A stretch of 64,000 bases of DNA. It comes from Chromobacterium phragmitis (GTDB lineage: Bacteria; Pseudomonadota; Gammaproteobacteria; Burkholderiales; Chromobacteriaceae). The DNA lies in NCBI RefSeq assembly GCF_003325475.1, contig NZ_CP029495.1:1426001-1490000 (forward strand). The letters run 5' to 3'. Every line of letters starts with the position of its first letter. Within the stretch, counting starts at the first letter, position 1. The notes beneath the pieces are model-generated. The model ran no database searches, was not told where the DNA came from, and saw nothing but the letters and a program-made list of their open reading frames with translations. Below are positions 1 to 9,285 of this stretch, piece after piece. The position numbers and the translations under genes are program-made.

Positions 1-1026
1 GCCGACGGTGTGGATGGCCAGTTGCTGCACGCTGCCGGACACCGGCGCGGTGAGCTGGGTCAGCGCCTGGCGGCGGCCGGTCTTCTTCACTTCCTCGCCG
101 GACTGGGTGGCCTGCTCGCGCGCTTCGCGCAGCTTGTCCAGCGCGTCGCTGCGGAAGTTGGCGGTCAGCGCTTCCAGCTCTTCGCGCTGGCTGGCGATGG
201 CGGCGGCCAGTTCCTGGATGCGGCTCTGCTGGCTGGCCAGGTCGCCCTGCTGCTCGATCCGCGCCTGCTGCTTGTCCAGGTAGGCGTGCTTGGAGATGAA
301 GTTCTTGTCCAGCAGCTCCTGGTAGTCATGCTCGCGCGCTTCGGCCAGCCGCACCGTGCCCTGCAGCTTGATCACCTGCTGGCGGGTGGTGGACAGCTCG
401 GCCTCGCGCTGGCGCAAGGTCGCCTGCAGCGCGTCGCGCTTGGCCTGGTAGGCGCGCCACTGGCCGACGGCCAGCGTTTCCTCGCTCAGTTGCTTGGCCG
501 GGTCGACGCCGTCCAGCGTCTCCAGTTGCGGCAGCCGGCCGTTGTCCAGCGCCGCCAGCAGCGCCTGGTAGCGGGCGGCGGCCAGGCGCGCGGTTTCCAG
601 CGCGTCGCCGGCCTTGCGGTTGTCGGCGCCGGCGGCGGTGGCGTCCAGTTCGATCAACAGCTGGCCGGCCTTGACCAGTTGGCCGTCGCGCACGTGGATG
701 GCCTTGACCACGCTGGGCTCCAGCGGCTGGATGATCTTGGTGCGGCCGCCGCTGACAGTCTTGCCGCCGGCGACGGCGACGATGTCCAGCTGGCCGACCA
801 GCGCCCACAGCAGCGCGCAGGCGAACAATGCCACGATCACGCGCATGCTCCAGCGCGGCAGGGGCGAGGCCGGGCTGTCGGTCAGCTCCAGGTGGGCGGG
901 CAGGAAGGCCAGCTCGTCCTCGCTGCGCGGCTTGGGGTCGAGCTGGTGGCGGATGGACCAATGGTCGGCGAAGGCCTGGCGGTAACGCCGCAGGAAGCCG
1001 CGCATCGCTTCTATCTGATGTTTCAT
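1..1026 (-). CDS. HlyD-family type I secretion membrane fusion protein (3' end outside window)
   Basis: The first 342 codons are present and the rest lies beyond the left edge. The protein starts MKHQIEAMRGFLRRY, has a cytoplasmic stretch of about 60 residues, one membrane segment near residues 66-85 (MRVIVALFACALLWALVG), and then the adaptor opening GGKTVSGGRTKIIQPLEP. The HlyD signature VVKAIHVRDGQLVKAGQLLIELD follows, then a long coiled-coil hairpin, and the last visible residues (LTAPVSGSVQQLAIHTVG) are the second half of the lipoyl motif. It would bridge the ABC exporter just upstream to an outer-membrane TolC protein. The ATG is six bases after the exporter stop codon, so the two are co-transcribed. 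No TolC gene is visible here. Confidence 0.94.
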   Translation of the reverse strand, partial: MKHQIEAMRGFLRRYRQAFADHWSIRHQLDPKPRSEDELAFLPAHLELTDSPASPLPRWSMRVIVALFACALLWALVGQLDIVAVAGGKTVSGGRTKIIQPLEPSVVKAIHVRDGQLVKAGQLLIELDATAAGADNRKAGDALETARLAAARYQALLAALDNGRLPQLETLDGVDPAKQLSEETLAVGQWRAYQAKRDALQATLRQREAELSTTRQQVIKLQGTVRLAEAREHDYQELLDKNFISKHAYLDKQQARIEQQGDLASQQSRIQELAAAIASQREELEALTANFRSDALDKLREAREQATQSGEEVKKTGRRQALTQLTAPVSGSVQQLAIHTVG

Positions 1027-1032
1027 CGCGGC

Positions 1033-3177
<2,145 letters not shown>

Positions 3178-3483
3178 GTTTTTAATTGAACTGGCAAAAA
3201 GGATGGGGATTTGCAAAGGAAAATACCGGCTTTTCCTTTAAACAAAAATGTTAATTTTTACCAATTAAAAAATTGCCAATCCACCAGCGAAGTCAAACAA
3301 AGGCTGATTACCATAGAATTTCCATCTTTGATCAACCACCCCGAATCAGACAGGCCAAAACTACCCTCGTCATTCATTCCGTTTTATCGCTAGACCGGCA
3401 CAAATCACGCCGCTGTTGATACGTATCACTACTTACATAGCTAAAACTCTAAATATCTCCTCCTCCATTCACCTGTCGCCAAA
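3178..3483. other. Intergenic region between RTX gene and exporter
   Basis: This AT-rich stretch separates the RTX gene terminator from the exporter start and holds no convincing gene. Because a terminator precedes it, the exporter genes need either read-through or their own promoter here. I could not pick a promoter with confidence. Confidence 0.6.
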
Positions 3484-3512
3484 AATAAAAAACCACGCAT
3501 CTGCATGCGTGG
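3484..3512 (-). terminator. Intrinsic terminator after the RTX gene
   Basis: Read on the minus strand, an 8-bp perfect stem (CCACGCAT / ATGCGTGG, loop of four, 3493-3512) is followed by a T-rich run (TTTTTTATTTTT), 30 bases past the RTX stop codon. It would give more RTX transcript than exporter transcript from one promoter. Confidence 0.85.
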
Positions 3513-3541
3513 CTTTGCCATCAAACATCAAACCTGTTCAA

Positions 3542-4600
3542 TTACTTCCAGCTGGATGCCATCACCGTCTGCAAGCCGGCCAGATAATCGGCAGGCAGCG
3601 TCATCTGACCGGCAGCCGGCGGATTGAACGCCGCCATCGCCGTCACCAACGCCTGCACCTGCGAAGCCGCCAGCGCCTTGCCATCGCCGGAGCGGATGAT
3701 TTCCAGCTGATTGGCGGCACTGCCGAACCAGTTGTCCACCACCACCTTGTCGCCGCCGCCGATCACGCTGACTTCCAGACTGTTGTTCTGGCGACGGAAC
3801 CACAGCTGATCGGCGTTGACGCCCTTGTCAAACTCCAGCGCATCCCGCCCGCCGGAATCCTGCACCAGGTCCGCGCCGTCGCCGCGACCGAAACGGTAGG
3901 TGTCATTGCCCTCGCCTCCGTTGAGGGTGTCGTTGCCCGCGCCGCCCTCCAGCCAATCGTCGCCCTGGCGGCCGTTCAGGGTGTCGTTGCCGGCCAGGCC
4001 GATCAGGTGGTCCTTGCCCATCCAGCCGGACATCGCCTCTTTGCGGTCGGTGCCGGTCTGAATGATCACCCGCTGCGCCAGATCGTCTATGGTCCACAGC
4101 GTGCCGTCGGCGAAGCGGATCTGCTCCACCCAGTAGCGCTTGTCGACAAACCAGTTCTGGATGGTGACGGAATCCTCGCCATTGCCATGCTGCAGCACTA
4201 GGTCATTGCCCACATGCAGCAGCTCGATGTCTTGCGGCATGATGCCCGCGCCGAAACGCAGCTCGTCGCGGTAGGCCGGATTGACGTCGGCCTCGTTGCG
4301 CTTCTCCAGCGCGTTGTCAAAGATGACGTCGTTGCCGTCGCCCAGATTGAACAGGTAAAGATCGCCATCCACGCCGCCAAACAGGCGGTCGTCGCCACGG
4401 CCGCCTTCCAGCATGTTATGTCCGGCATCTCCGAACAGGGTGTCGTTGCCGTCTCCGCCTTGCAGCGTGTCATCCCCCTCGTAACCGTTCAGCACGTCGT
4501 CGCCCGCTCCGCCGCTCAATACATCCGCCTGCGGCGTGCCTTCCCACTCCCCGCCTTCTTGTTCCATCACCGCGTCGGCGCTATTTTGCGAAGTCGTCAT
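3542..4600 (-). CDS. Small RTX calcium-binding protein, probable type I secretion substrate
   Basis: A 352-residue acidic protein with two blocks of glycine-rich nonapeptides of the GGxGxDxLx type: residues about 24-75 (GGAGDDVLNG, GGDGNDTLFG, GGRGDDRLFG) and about 195-250 (GLAGNDTLNG, GGAGNDTLNG). Each block is followed by a segment resembling the haemolysin-type calcium-binding-related domain (LYLFNLGDGNDVIFDN to VTIQNWF; TYRFGRGDGADLVQDS to VVVDNWFG). Such proteins fold on calcium after export through type I exporters; the HlyB/HlyD genes are directly downstream. There is no Sec signal and no enzymatic or pore-forming domain, so its activity is unknown. The ATG at 4600 has an AGAAGG site nine bases upstream; an in-frame extension upstream looks non-coding. 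Confidence 0.88.
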   Translation of the reverse strand: MTTSQNSADAVMEQEGGEWEGTPQADVLSGGAGDDVLNGYEGDDTLQGGDGNDTLFGDAGHNMLEGGRGDDRLFGGVDGDLYLFNLGDGNDVIFDNALEKRNEADVNPAYRDELRFGAGIMPQDIELLHVGNDLVLQHGNGEDSVTIQNWFVDKRYWVEQIRFADGTLWTIDDLAQRVIIQTGTDRKEAMSGWMGKDHLIGLAGNDTLNGRQGDDWLEGGAGNDTLNGGEGNDTYRFGRGDGADLVQDSGGRDALEFDKGVNADQLWFRRQNNSLEVSVIGGGDKVVVDNWFGSAANQLEIIRSGDGKALAASQVQALVTAMAAFNPPAAGQMTLPADYLAGLQTVMASSWK

Positions 4601-5388
4601 TTTTTGTGCCTTCTGATTGATTGATCGTGTTTTATTCTTCGTTCTCAGCGTGAGTCCGCGCGCTACCCCCGCGCGCGCCATCTTGGGCAAACGATGCCTG
4701 GGTCGAGTCAGACGCAAGCGTTCCGCCCGGCAATAATCGCTGGGTGTTTACCGGTAAAAGAGAACTGGACAGCAAAGACACGGCAGGCAAGCCGCTGAAA
4801 GAAAAGAGTCCGTGAAAAAGCTCAGGCCTGGGCCGGGAGGACCGAGTCGCCGCATGGACCTGGCATTGAAGCCGAGCAAGGTTTTCACTGACGGAATCAG
4901 ACATGTTTCCACTGAAATGGACAATATTTCAGGTTGGCATTTTATAGCCCTGAATAGCAAAATCCGATCTAATGAAGGGTGTTAATTTTAACCTACGGTA
5001 ATAATTCACAAAGCCAATGTCCATAAAGCTTCCGCCACGCTGCAATCCCACGCTCAGCGAGATGTGGAAACATCAATTTTACTCCAGCGATTCAGTTGAT
5101 TAGCGCGCATGCCGGAGAATTAAACTTATCGCTCTAAATAAATAATCAAAGTAGCAGAAATAAAATAATATTAACAATTAGGTGAAATTACTTAGACGTT
5201 TGCGCATCACTACGCCGTAGAACACCCTGCCTGGCAAACCAGGATATTCATTCCGTCGCTCAGAAAAATCCCGCCTGACAAAACAGAAAACGGGCTTACG
5301 GCTTTCCTCCACAAAACATGCCAGCCCGAGCGGCATTCGATCCGTCCCCCGTCCGCCGCTGATTTATCCACAGCATCCCACCATTCGA
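4601..5388. other. Long AT-rich intergenic region upstream of the RTX operon
   Basis: About 790 bases without a convincing gene. 4960-5280 is much richer in A and T than its surroundings, with runs such as AATAAATAATCAAAG and AAAATAATATTAAC, and a GTTAA/TTAAC inverted repeat at 4981-4992. A possible minus-strand -10 (TATAAA, 4941-4946) has only a poor -35. A 90-codon minus-strand reading frame (4632-4904, starting MSDSVSENLARL, weak GTGGA site) lies between this -10 and the RTX start, but its composition gives no reason to call it a gene. The region probably holds the RTX promoter. Confidence 0.5.
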
Positions 5389-5401
5389 TTATTTATCCAC
5401 A
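5364..5401 (+). promoter_or_regulatory. Pair of perfect DnaA boxes
   Basis: TTATCCACA occurs at 5364-5372 and again at 5393-5401 in the same orientation, 29 bases apart, inside a shared 11-mer TTTATCCACAG. This is the perfect DnaA-box consensus. The second copy covers the end of the LysR gene. These are the only two perfect copies I found in the window, and they lie at the edge of the AT-rich region. DnaA binding is inferred. Confidence 0.6.
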
Positions 5402-6264
5402 GACTGCCATCGGCCAATAAACGCCAGCCACGCCTGCAATCGCGCCGGCGCGCCACGCGACGATGGCCACAGCAAGCGCAATGGCGTTTCTTCGCCATGC
5501 TCGCTGCCCAGCAGGGGGCGCAGCGCGCCAGCAGCCAGCTCGCGGCGAATGGAAGCGTCCGGCAAGCAAGCGATGCCATGCCCTTGCAACGCGAACTCCA
5601 GCCTCGCATGCACGCTATTGCACACCAGCGATGTCGGCAAGGCCGCGCCCCCCACAGGCCAGGACTCCAGTTTGCCGCTGTTGGGCGAGCGATAGTGGAT
5701 CAGCCGGTGAGCCGCCAGATCGCCAGCGTGCGATGGCTCGCCGCTGCGCGCCAGATAAGACGGCGCCGCCACCAGCAGGCGTTTGAAACCGGGCAACGGC
5801 AGGCTCCGCAGCTTGCCCTCCTCTGCCGCGCCCGCCCGGACCGCCGCATCGAAGCCCTCCTCGATCAAGTCCACATTGCGATCGCTGTAATCCAGCTCCA
5901 AGGCCAGCCGCGGGTGGAGATGCTGAAATTCCGACAATTGCGGCATCAGCAATCCGCCTATCGGCGGCAGGCTCAGACGCAACACGCCCTCGGGATCGTT
6001 TCGCGACTGCGCAGCCTCTTCCCGCATGGCGACCGCCTCCGCCAGGATGGCGCGAGCGCGCGCCAATGCCCTCTCCCCCTCCAGAGTCAGGGTCAGCGCC
6101 CGCGTGCTGCGGTGGAACAACCTCGCGCCAAGCGCCGCTTCCAAATGGCTGACCCGCTTGCCCACGGCCGACGCCGACACTCCCAGCACCCTGCCCGCGC
6201 CGACGAAACTCCCTTGCCCCGCCACCTCGACAAACACCGCCAACTCGCTCAATGACTCCGGCAT
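5389..6264 (-). CDS. LysR-family transcriptional regulator
   Basis: A 291-residue LysR protein of normal length. Residues 1-60 form the winged helix-turn-helix (ELAVFVEVAGQGSFVGAGRVLGVSASAVGKRVSHLEAALGARLFHRSTR, with the recognition helix in VSASAVGKRVSHLE). A linker helix follows, then an effector-binding domain (about 88-285) beginning GVLRLSLPPIGG. The gene is divergent from the MFS transporter with 150 bases between the starts, the usual layout for a LysR regulator and its target, so it probably controls the pump. The intergenic region has a GCTCCGC/GCGGAGC inverted repeat near 6309-6330 that could be an operator. The inducer is unknown. Confidence 0.92.
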   Translation of the reverse strand: MPESLSELAVFVEVAGQGSFVGAGRVLGVSASAVGKRVSHLEAALGARLFHRSTRALTLTLEGERALARARAILAEAVAMREEAAQSRNDPEGVLRLSLPPIGGLLMPQLSEFQHLHPRLALELDYSDRNVDLIEEGFDAAVRAGAAEEGKLRSLPLPGFKRLLVAAPSYLARSGEPSHAGDLAAHRLIHYRSPNSGKLESWPVGGAALPTSLVCNSVHARLEFALQGHGIACLPDASIRRELAAGALRPLLGSEHGEETPLRLLWPSSRGAPARLQAWLAFIGRWQSVDK

Positions 6265-6414
6265 AACCTCTCCTCCGCCCGCCAGTGCAGCCAGATTCCT
6301 GCCGTTCGGCTCCGCAAAGTGCGGCGGAGCACCCTGCTTTTTCCCCCTGAATGGAAGAACCTAATCTGGCCGGCCATCCACTCCGGCCCCATGCCGGCCA
6401 CGAAGGTCGTCCCC

Positions 6415-7566
6415 ATGTCCAATACCCGTTTGTCCTCCCCCGCGCTGCTGGCGCTGGCCGTCGCCGCCTTCGCCATCGGCACCGCCGAATTCGTGATCAT
6501 GGGCCTGCTGCCCGCTATCGCCGCCGACTTGGCGATAGACCTGCCCCGCGCGGGCTACCTGGTTTCCGCCTACGCGTTGGGCGTGGTCGCTGGCGGGCCG
6601 CTGCTGGCCGGCATGGTTTCCCGCCATGAGGAGAAACGCGCCTTGAGCGGCCTGATGCTGATCTTCATCGCCGGCAATCTGGGCTGCCTGCTGGCCCCCG
6701 GCCTATACAGCCTGCTGCTTGCGCGCATCGTCACCGCGTTCAGCCATGCCAGCTTCATCGGTGCGGCCGCCGTGCTGGCCGCGAGGCTGGCGCCCGCCGG
6801 CATGGCCGGACGCGCGATGGCCTTGATGTTTTCCGGAATGACGCTGGCCAATATTCTGGGCGTGCCCGGCGGCGCCCTGCTGGGACAATGGGCCGGTTGG
6901 CGCGCCACCTTCGCCGCGGTGATGGCGCTGGGGCTGTTGGGGCTGTTGGGGCTGTTGACGCTGCTGCTGCTGCGGATCTGCCTGCCCGGGCAAGTCTGGC
7001 TGGCATTGGGCTGCAGCGTGCTGGCCTCCTGCAGCATGTTCAGTTTCTTCACTTACTTATTGCCGATATTGCGGACGCAAAGCGCTTTGCCGCCAGCGCA
7101 GGACAGCCAGGCGCTATTGCTGTGCGGCCTGGGCATCGCCGCAGGCGGCTGGCTGGGCGGCTGGCTGGGCGGCAGGCTGGCGGATTGGAGGCTGGCGCCC
7201 AGCCTTGCCGGCAGCTTATCGACGACAGGGCTCAGCCTGGCGCTGTTCCATCATTTCGCCGCGCAACAGTCCGTCGCCTTGGCGCTGGTGGCGGCTTGGG
7301 GCGCCGCGGCTTTCGCCGTATGCATGTTGCTGCAGGCCTGGATCATCCGCCTGGCCGGTTCGGCCGCGTCGCGCGCCTCCACCTTGAACATCGGCGCGTT
7401 CAACCTGGGCAATGCGCTGGGCGCCTGGGCAGGCGGCCTGGCCTTGGAGCATGGCTGGGGATTGTCCAATCTCAGCCTGCTGGCGGCGGCCTTCGCCTTG
7501 ACCGCGCTGCTGGCCGCTTCCGCGCTGAGCGTCGCCCAAACCGCGCCCTCCCCGGCGCAGACATGA
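6415..7566 (+). CDS. MFS transporter, drug/arabinose efflux (DHA1) type, with a shortened central loop
   Basis: A 383-residue major facilitator protein with 12 predicted membrane segments. It opens like the AraJ/YdhP family (LALAVAAFAIGTAEFVIMGLLPAIAADL), with the TM1 motif GTAEFVIMG and the TM5 motif PGGALLGQWAGWRATF. Between TM6 and TM7 the sequence passes from TLLLLRICLPGQVWLALG almost directly into TM7, so the usual cytoplasmic loop of some 25-30 residues is nearly absent. The preceding DNA is a short tandem repeat (CTGTTGGGG three times near 6931-6957). The ATG at 6415 with GAAGG eight bases upstream fits family N-termini; an in-frame ATG at 6391 is possible. Substrate unknown. Confidence 0.88.
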   Translation: MSNTRLSSPALLALAVAAFAIGTAEFVIMGLLPAIAADLAIDLPRAGYLVSAYALGVVAGGPLLAGMVSRHEEKRALSGLMLIFIAGNLGCLLAPGLYSLLLARIVTAFSHASFIGAAAVLAARLAPAGMAGRAMALMFSGMTLANILGVPGGALLGQWAGWRATFAAVMALGLLGLLGLLTLLLLRICLPGQVWLALGCSVLASCSMFSFFTYLLPILRTQSALPPAQDSQALLLCGLGIAAGGWLGGWLGGRLADWRLAPSLAGSLSTTGLSLALFHHFAAQQSVALALVAAWGAAAFAVCMLLQAWIIRLAGSAASRASTLNIGAFNLGNALGAWAGGLALEHGWGLSNLSLLAAAFALTALLAASALSVAQTAPSPAQT

Positions 7567-7567
7567 A

Positions 7568-7593
7568 AAACGGGCCGCGGATGCGGCCCGTTT
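7568..7593. terminator. Terminator between MFS gene and holA
   Basis: An 11-bp GC-rich stem (AAACGGGCCGC / GCGGCCCGTTT, loop GGAT) lies between convergent genes. On the minus strand it is followed by TTTTTC and starts 18 bases past the holA stop codon, so it works best for holA; it may also serve the MFS gene. Confidence 0.8.
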
Positions 7594-7610
7594 CGGGAGA
7601 GATAGGACGG

Positions 7611-8615
7611 TCAGGCGGCAAGGCCGACGGCCAGCGCCCGCATGGTCTGCCAAGGCTCTCCCGGCTCGACGCCCTTGATCTGGCGATCAATGCGCGCGCA
7701 CTCAGACAAGGCTGCCATCAGCTTGCGCGGGCCGATGCGGCGCAGCGCCGGCTCCGCCAGCTTCTGCTTCTCGCCCCATAGCCGGAGCTCGCGCGCCATG
7801 TCGCGCGGCTGGCGGCCATCTTTCAGGCCCTGCCGCAGCTTGAGCAGCATGCGGACGTCTTCCGCCAGCGACCACAACACCAGCACCGGCGCCTCGCCTT
7901 CGGCCATCAACCCGTCCAGCATCCGTGTCAGCCTGGGCGTGTCGCCGGACAGCCAGGCTTCGGACAGCTGGAACACGTCGAAACGGGCGACATTGGCCAC
8001 CGCCGCCTGCAGATCGGCCAGGCTCAGCTCGCCCTTGGGATAGAGCAGCGCCAGCTTGTCCACCTCCTGGCGCGCGGCCAGCAGATTGCCTTCCACCCGG
8101 TCGACGAAGAACGCCAGCGCCTCCGCGCCCAACTGCTGGCCCTGGGCCTTCAGCCGGCGGGCAATCCAGCCCGGCAGCTCGGCGCGGCCCACCGGGCGCG
8201 CCTCCACCACTTGCGCCGCTTTTTCCAGCGCGGTGAACCACTTGCTCTGCTGCTGCGCTTTCTCCAGCTTGGGCAGCGTGATCAGGGTAATGGTGTCCTG
8301 CGGCGGCTGGGCGGCCAAGCGCTGCAGCGCCTCCGCGCCCTCGACACCCGGCTTGCCGCCGGGAATGCGGATTTCCAGCAGCTTCAGCGAGGCGAACAGC
8401 GACACGCTGGACATGGAGTCGGTGAGCTGCGACCAGTCGAAACCGGCCTCCACCGTCAGCACCTCACGTTCCTGGTAGCCGGCCGCCTGCGCGGCGCGGC
8501 GCACGGCGTCGGCCGCCTCCAGCGCCAGCAGCGCCTCTTCGCCATGCACCAGGTACAGCGGCGCCAGGCCTTTGCCCAGCGCCGCGCTCAGCGCGTCAGG
8601 GCTGAGGGACGGCAT
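7611..8615 (-). CDS. holA: DNA polymerase III subunit delta
   Basis: A 334-residue protein, the usual HolA length. The N-terminus (GKGLAPLYLVHGEEALLALEAADAVRRAA) is the conserved delta-subunit start, where an arginine/lysine-poor P-loop-like fold opens the beta clamp. LLEIRIPGGKPGVEGAEALQRL and TLITLPKLEKAQQQSKWFTALEKAAQVVEARPV follow the family order, and the C-terminal collar domain ends in the helical segment with RIGPRKLMAALSECARIDRQIKG. It loads the sliding clamp as part of the DnaX complex. Its start lies within the end of lptE (20-base overlap), giving the leuS-lptE-holA order also known from enterobacteria. Confidence 0.96.
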   Translation of the reverse strand: MPSLSPDALSAALGKGLAPLYLVHGEEALLALEAADAVRRAAQAAGYQEREVLTVEAGFDWSQLTDSMSSVSLFASLKLLEIRIPGGKPGVEGAEALQRLAAQPPQDTITLITLPKLEKAQQQSKWFTALEKAAQVVEARPVGRAELPGWIARRLKAQGQQLGAEALAFFVDRVEGNLLAARQEVDKLALLYPKGELSLADLQAAVANVARFDVFQLSEAWLSGDTPRLTRMLDGLMAEGEAPVLVLWSLAEDVRMLLKLRQGLKDGRQPRDMARELRLWGEKQKLAEPALRRIGPRKLMAALSECARIDRQIKGVEPGEPWQTMRALAVGLAA

Positions 8616-9150
8616 CGGGCTTCACGCTGATCGGACCCGCCAGCGGCGCGGCCGGCACTTTCAGATAAGCCATGCGACGCACGACCTGCTCGGCGGCGTC
8701 GCGGCGCGCGTCGGCCCACAGCAGGTCCTCTTCCTGCTGCTTGCCCAACACCTGATTATCCGAGTAGTTCAGGCTGCGGCGCACGGTCACCACCATGTCC
8801 GGCTCCACCGGCACGCCGCCTATCACCGTGCGCACCACCGCGGTATAAGTCAGCTGGTACTCGTTGATGCGGCCGCCGGTATTGATGGTCAGAATGTCCT
8901 TGGACTGATTCTCGCTGACCACGCTCACCACCGCCTGCGCGCCCTTGGGCGCAGGCATCACCGTCAGCTTGGGATCGCGCGCGAACACCGTGCGCAGATC
9001 CGGCTCGATGCTCTTGCCGCCGGCCTCCAGGAACATCGTGGAGAACGGCAGCGGCTTGAGCGTGCCGCCCAGGCCGCGCAGATGGAAGCCGCAGGCGGTG
9101 AGCAGCAAGGCCACGCCGGCCAGCAGCGCGTAGCGCAGAGTTTTTTTCAT
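8596..9150 (-). CDS. lptE: LPS-assembly lipoprotein LptE
   Basis: A 184-residue outer-membrane lipoprotein (RlpB) that plugs the LptD barrel and delivers lipopolysaccharide to the cell surface. The signal peptide MKKTLRYALLAGVALLLTAC ends in a lipobox (LTAC), followed by the typical GFHLRG motif. The body resembles the lipopolysaccharide-assembly domain (NEYQLTYTAVVRTVIGG, then VVTVRRSLNYSDNQVLGKQQEEDLLWADARRDAAEQVVRRMAYL). The ATG at 9150 has GGGGA six bases upstream; another ATG at 9162 is in frame without a site. It sits between leuS and holA, overlapping the latter. Confidence 0.95.
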   Translation of the reverse strand: MKKTLRYALLAGVALLLTACGFHLRGLGGTLKPLPFSTMFLEAGGKSIEPDLRTVFARDPKLTVMPAPKGAQAVVSVVSENQSKDILTINTGGRINEYQLTYTAVVRTVIGGVPVEPDMVVTVRRSLNYSDNQVLGKQQEEDLLWADARRDAAEQVVRRMAYLKVPAAPLAGPISVKPDAVPQP

Positions 9151-9285
9151 TGCATTCCCCATGGCGGATCACCCGCCAGTCAAAACGGCGCGGAAGCGTC
9201 TGCCCCGCGCCGCATAGCCGACATCGGCTCCAGAGTGGCTGGCAGCCCCTTACGCCGATCGGCATCAAGGGCTGGTTCCGCTGCG

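Noticed and set aside
4632..4904. A 90-codon frame upstream of the RTX gene
   Set aside because: It has a weak GTGGA site and a possible -10 upstream, but no recognisable domain and a composition like non-coding GC-rich DNA. A second overlapping frame looks as plausible, so neither is called.
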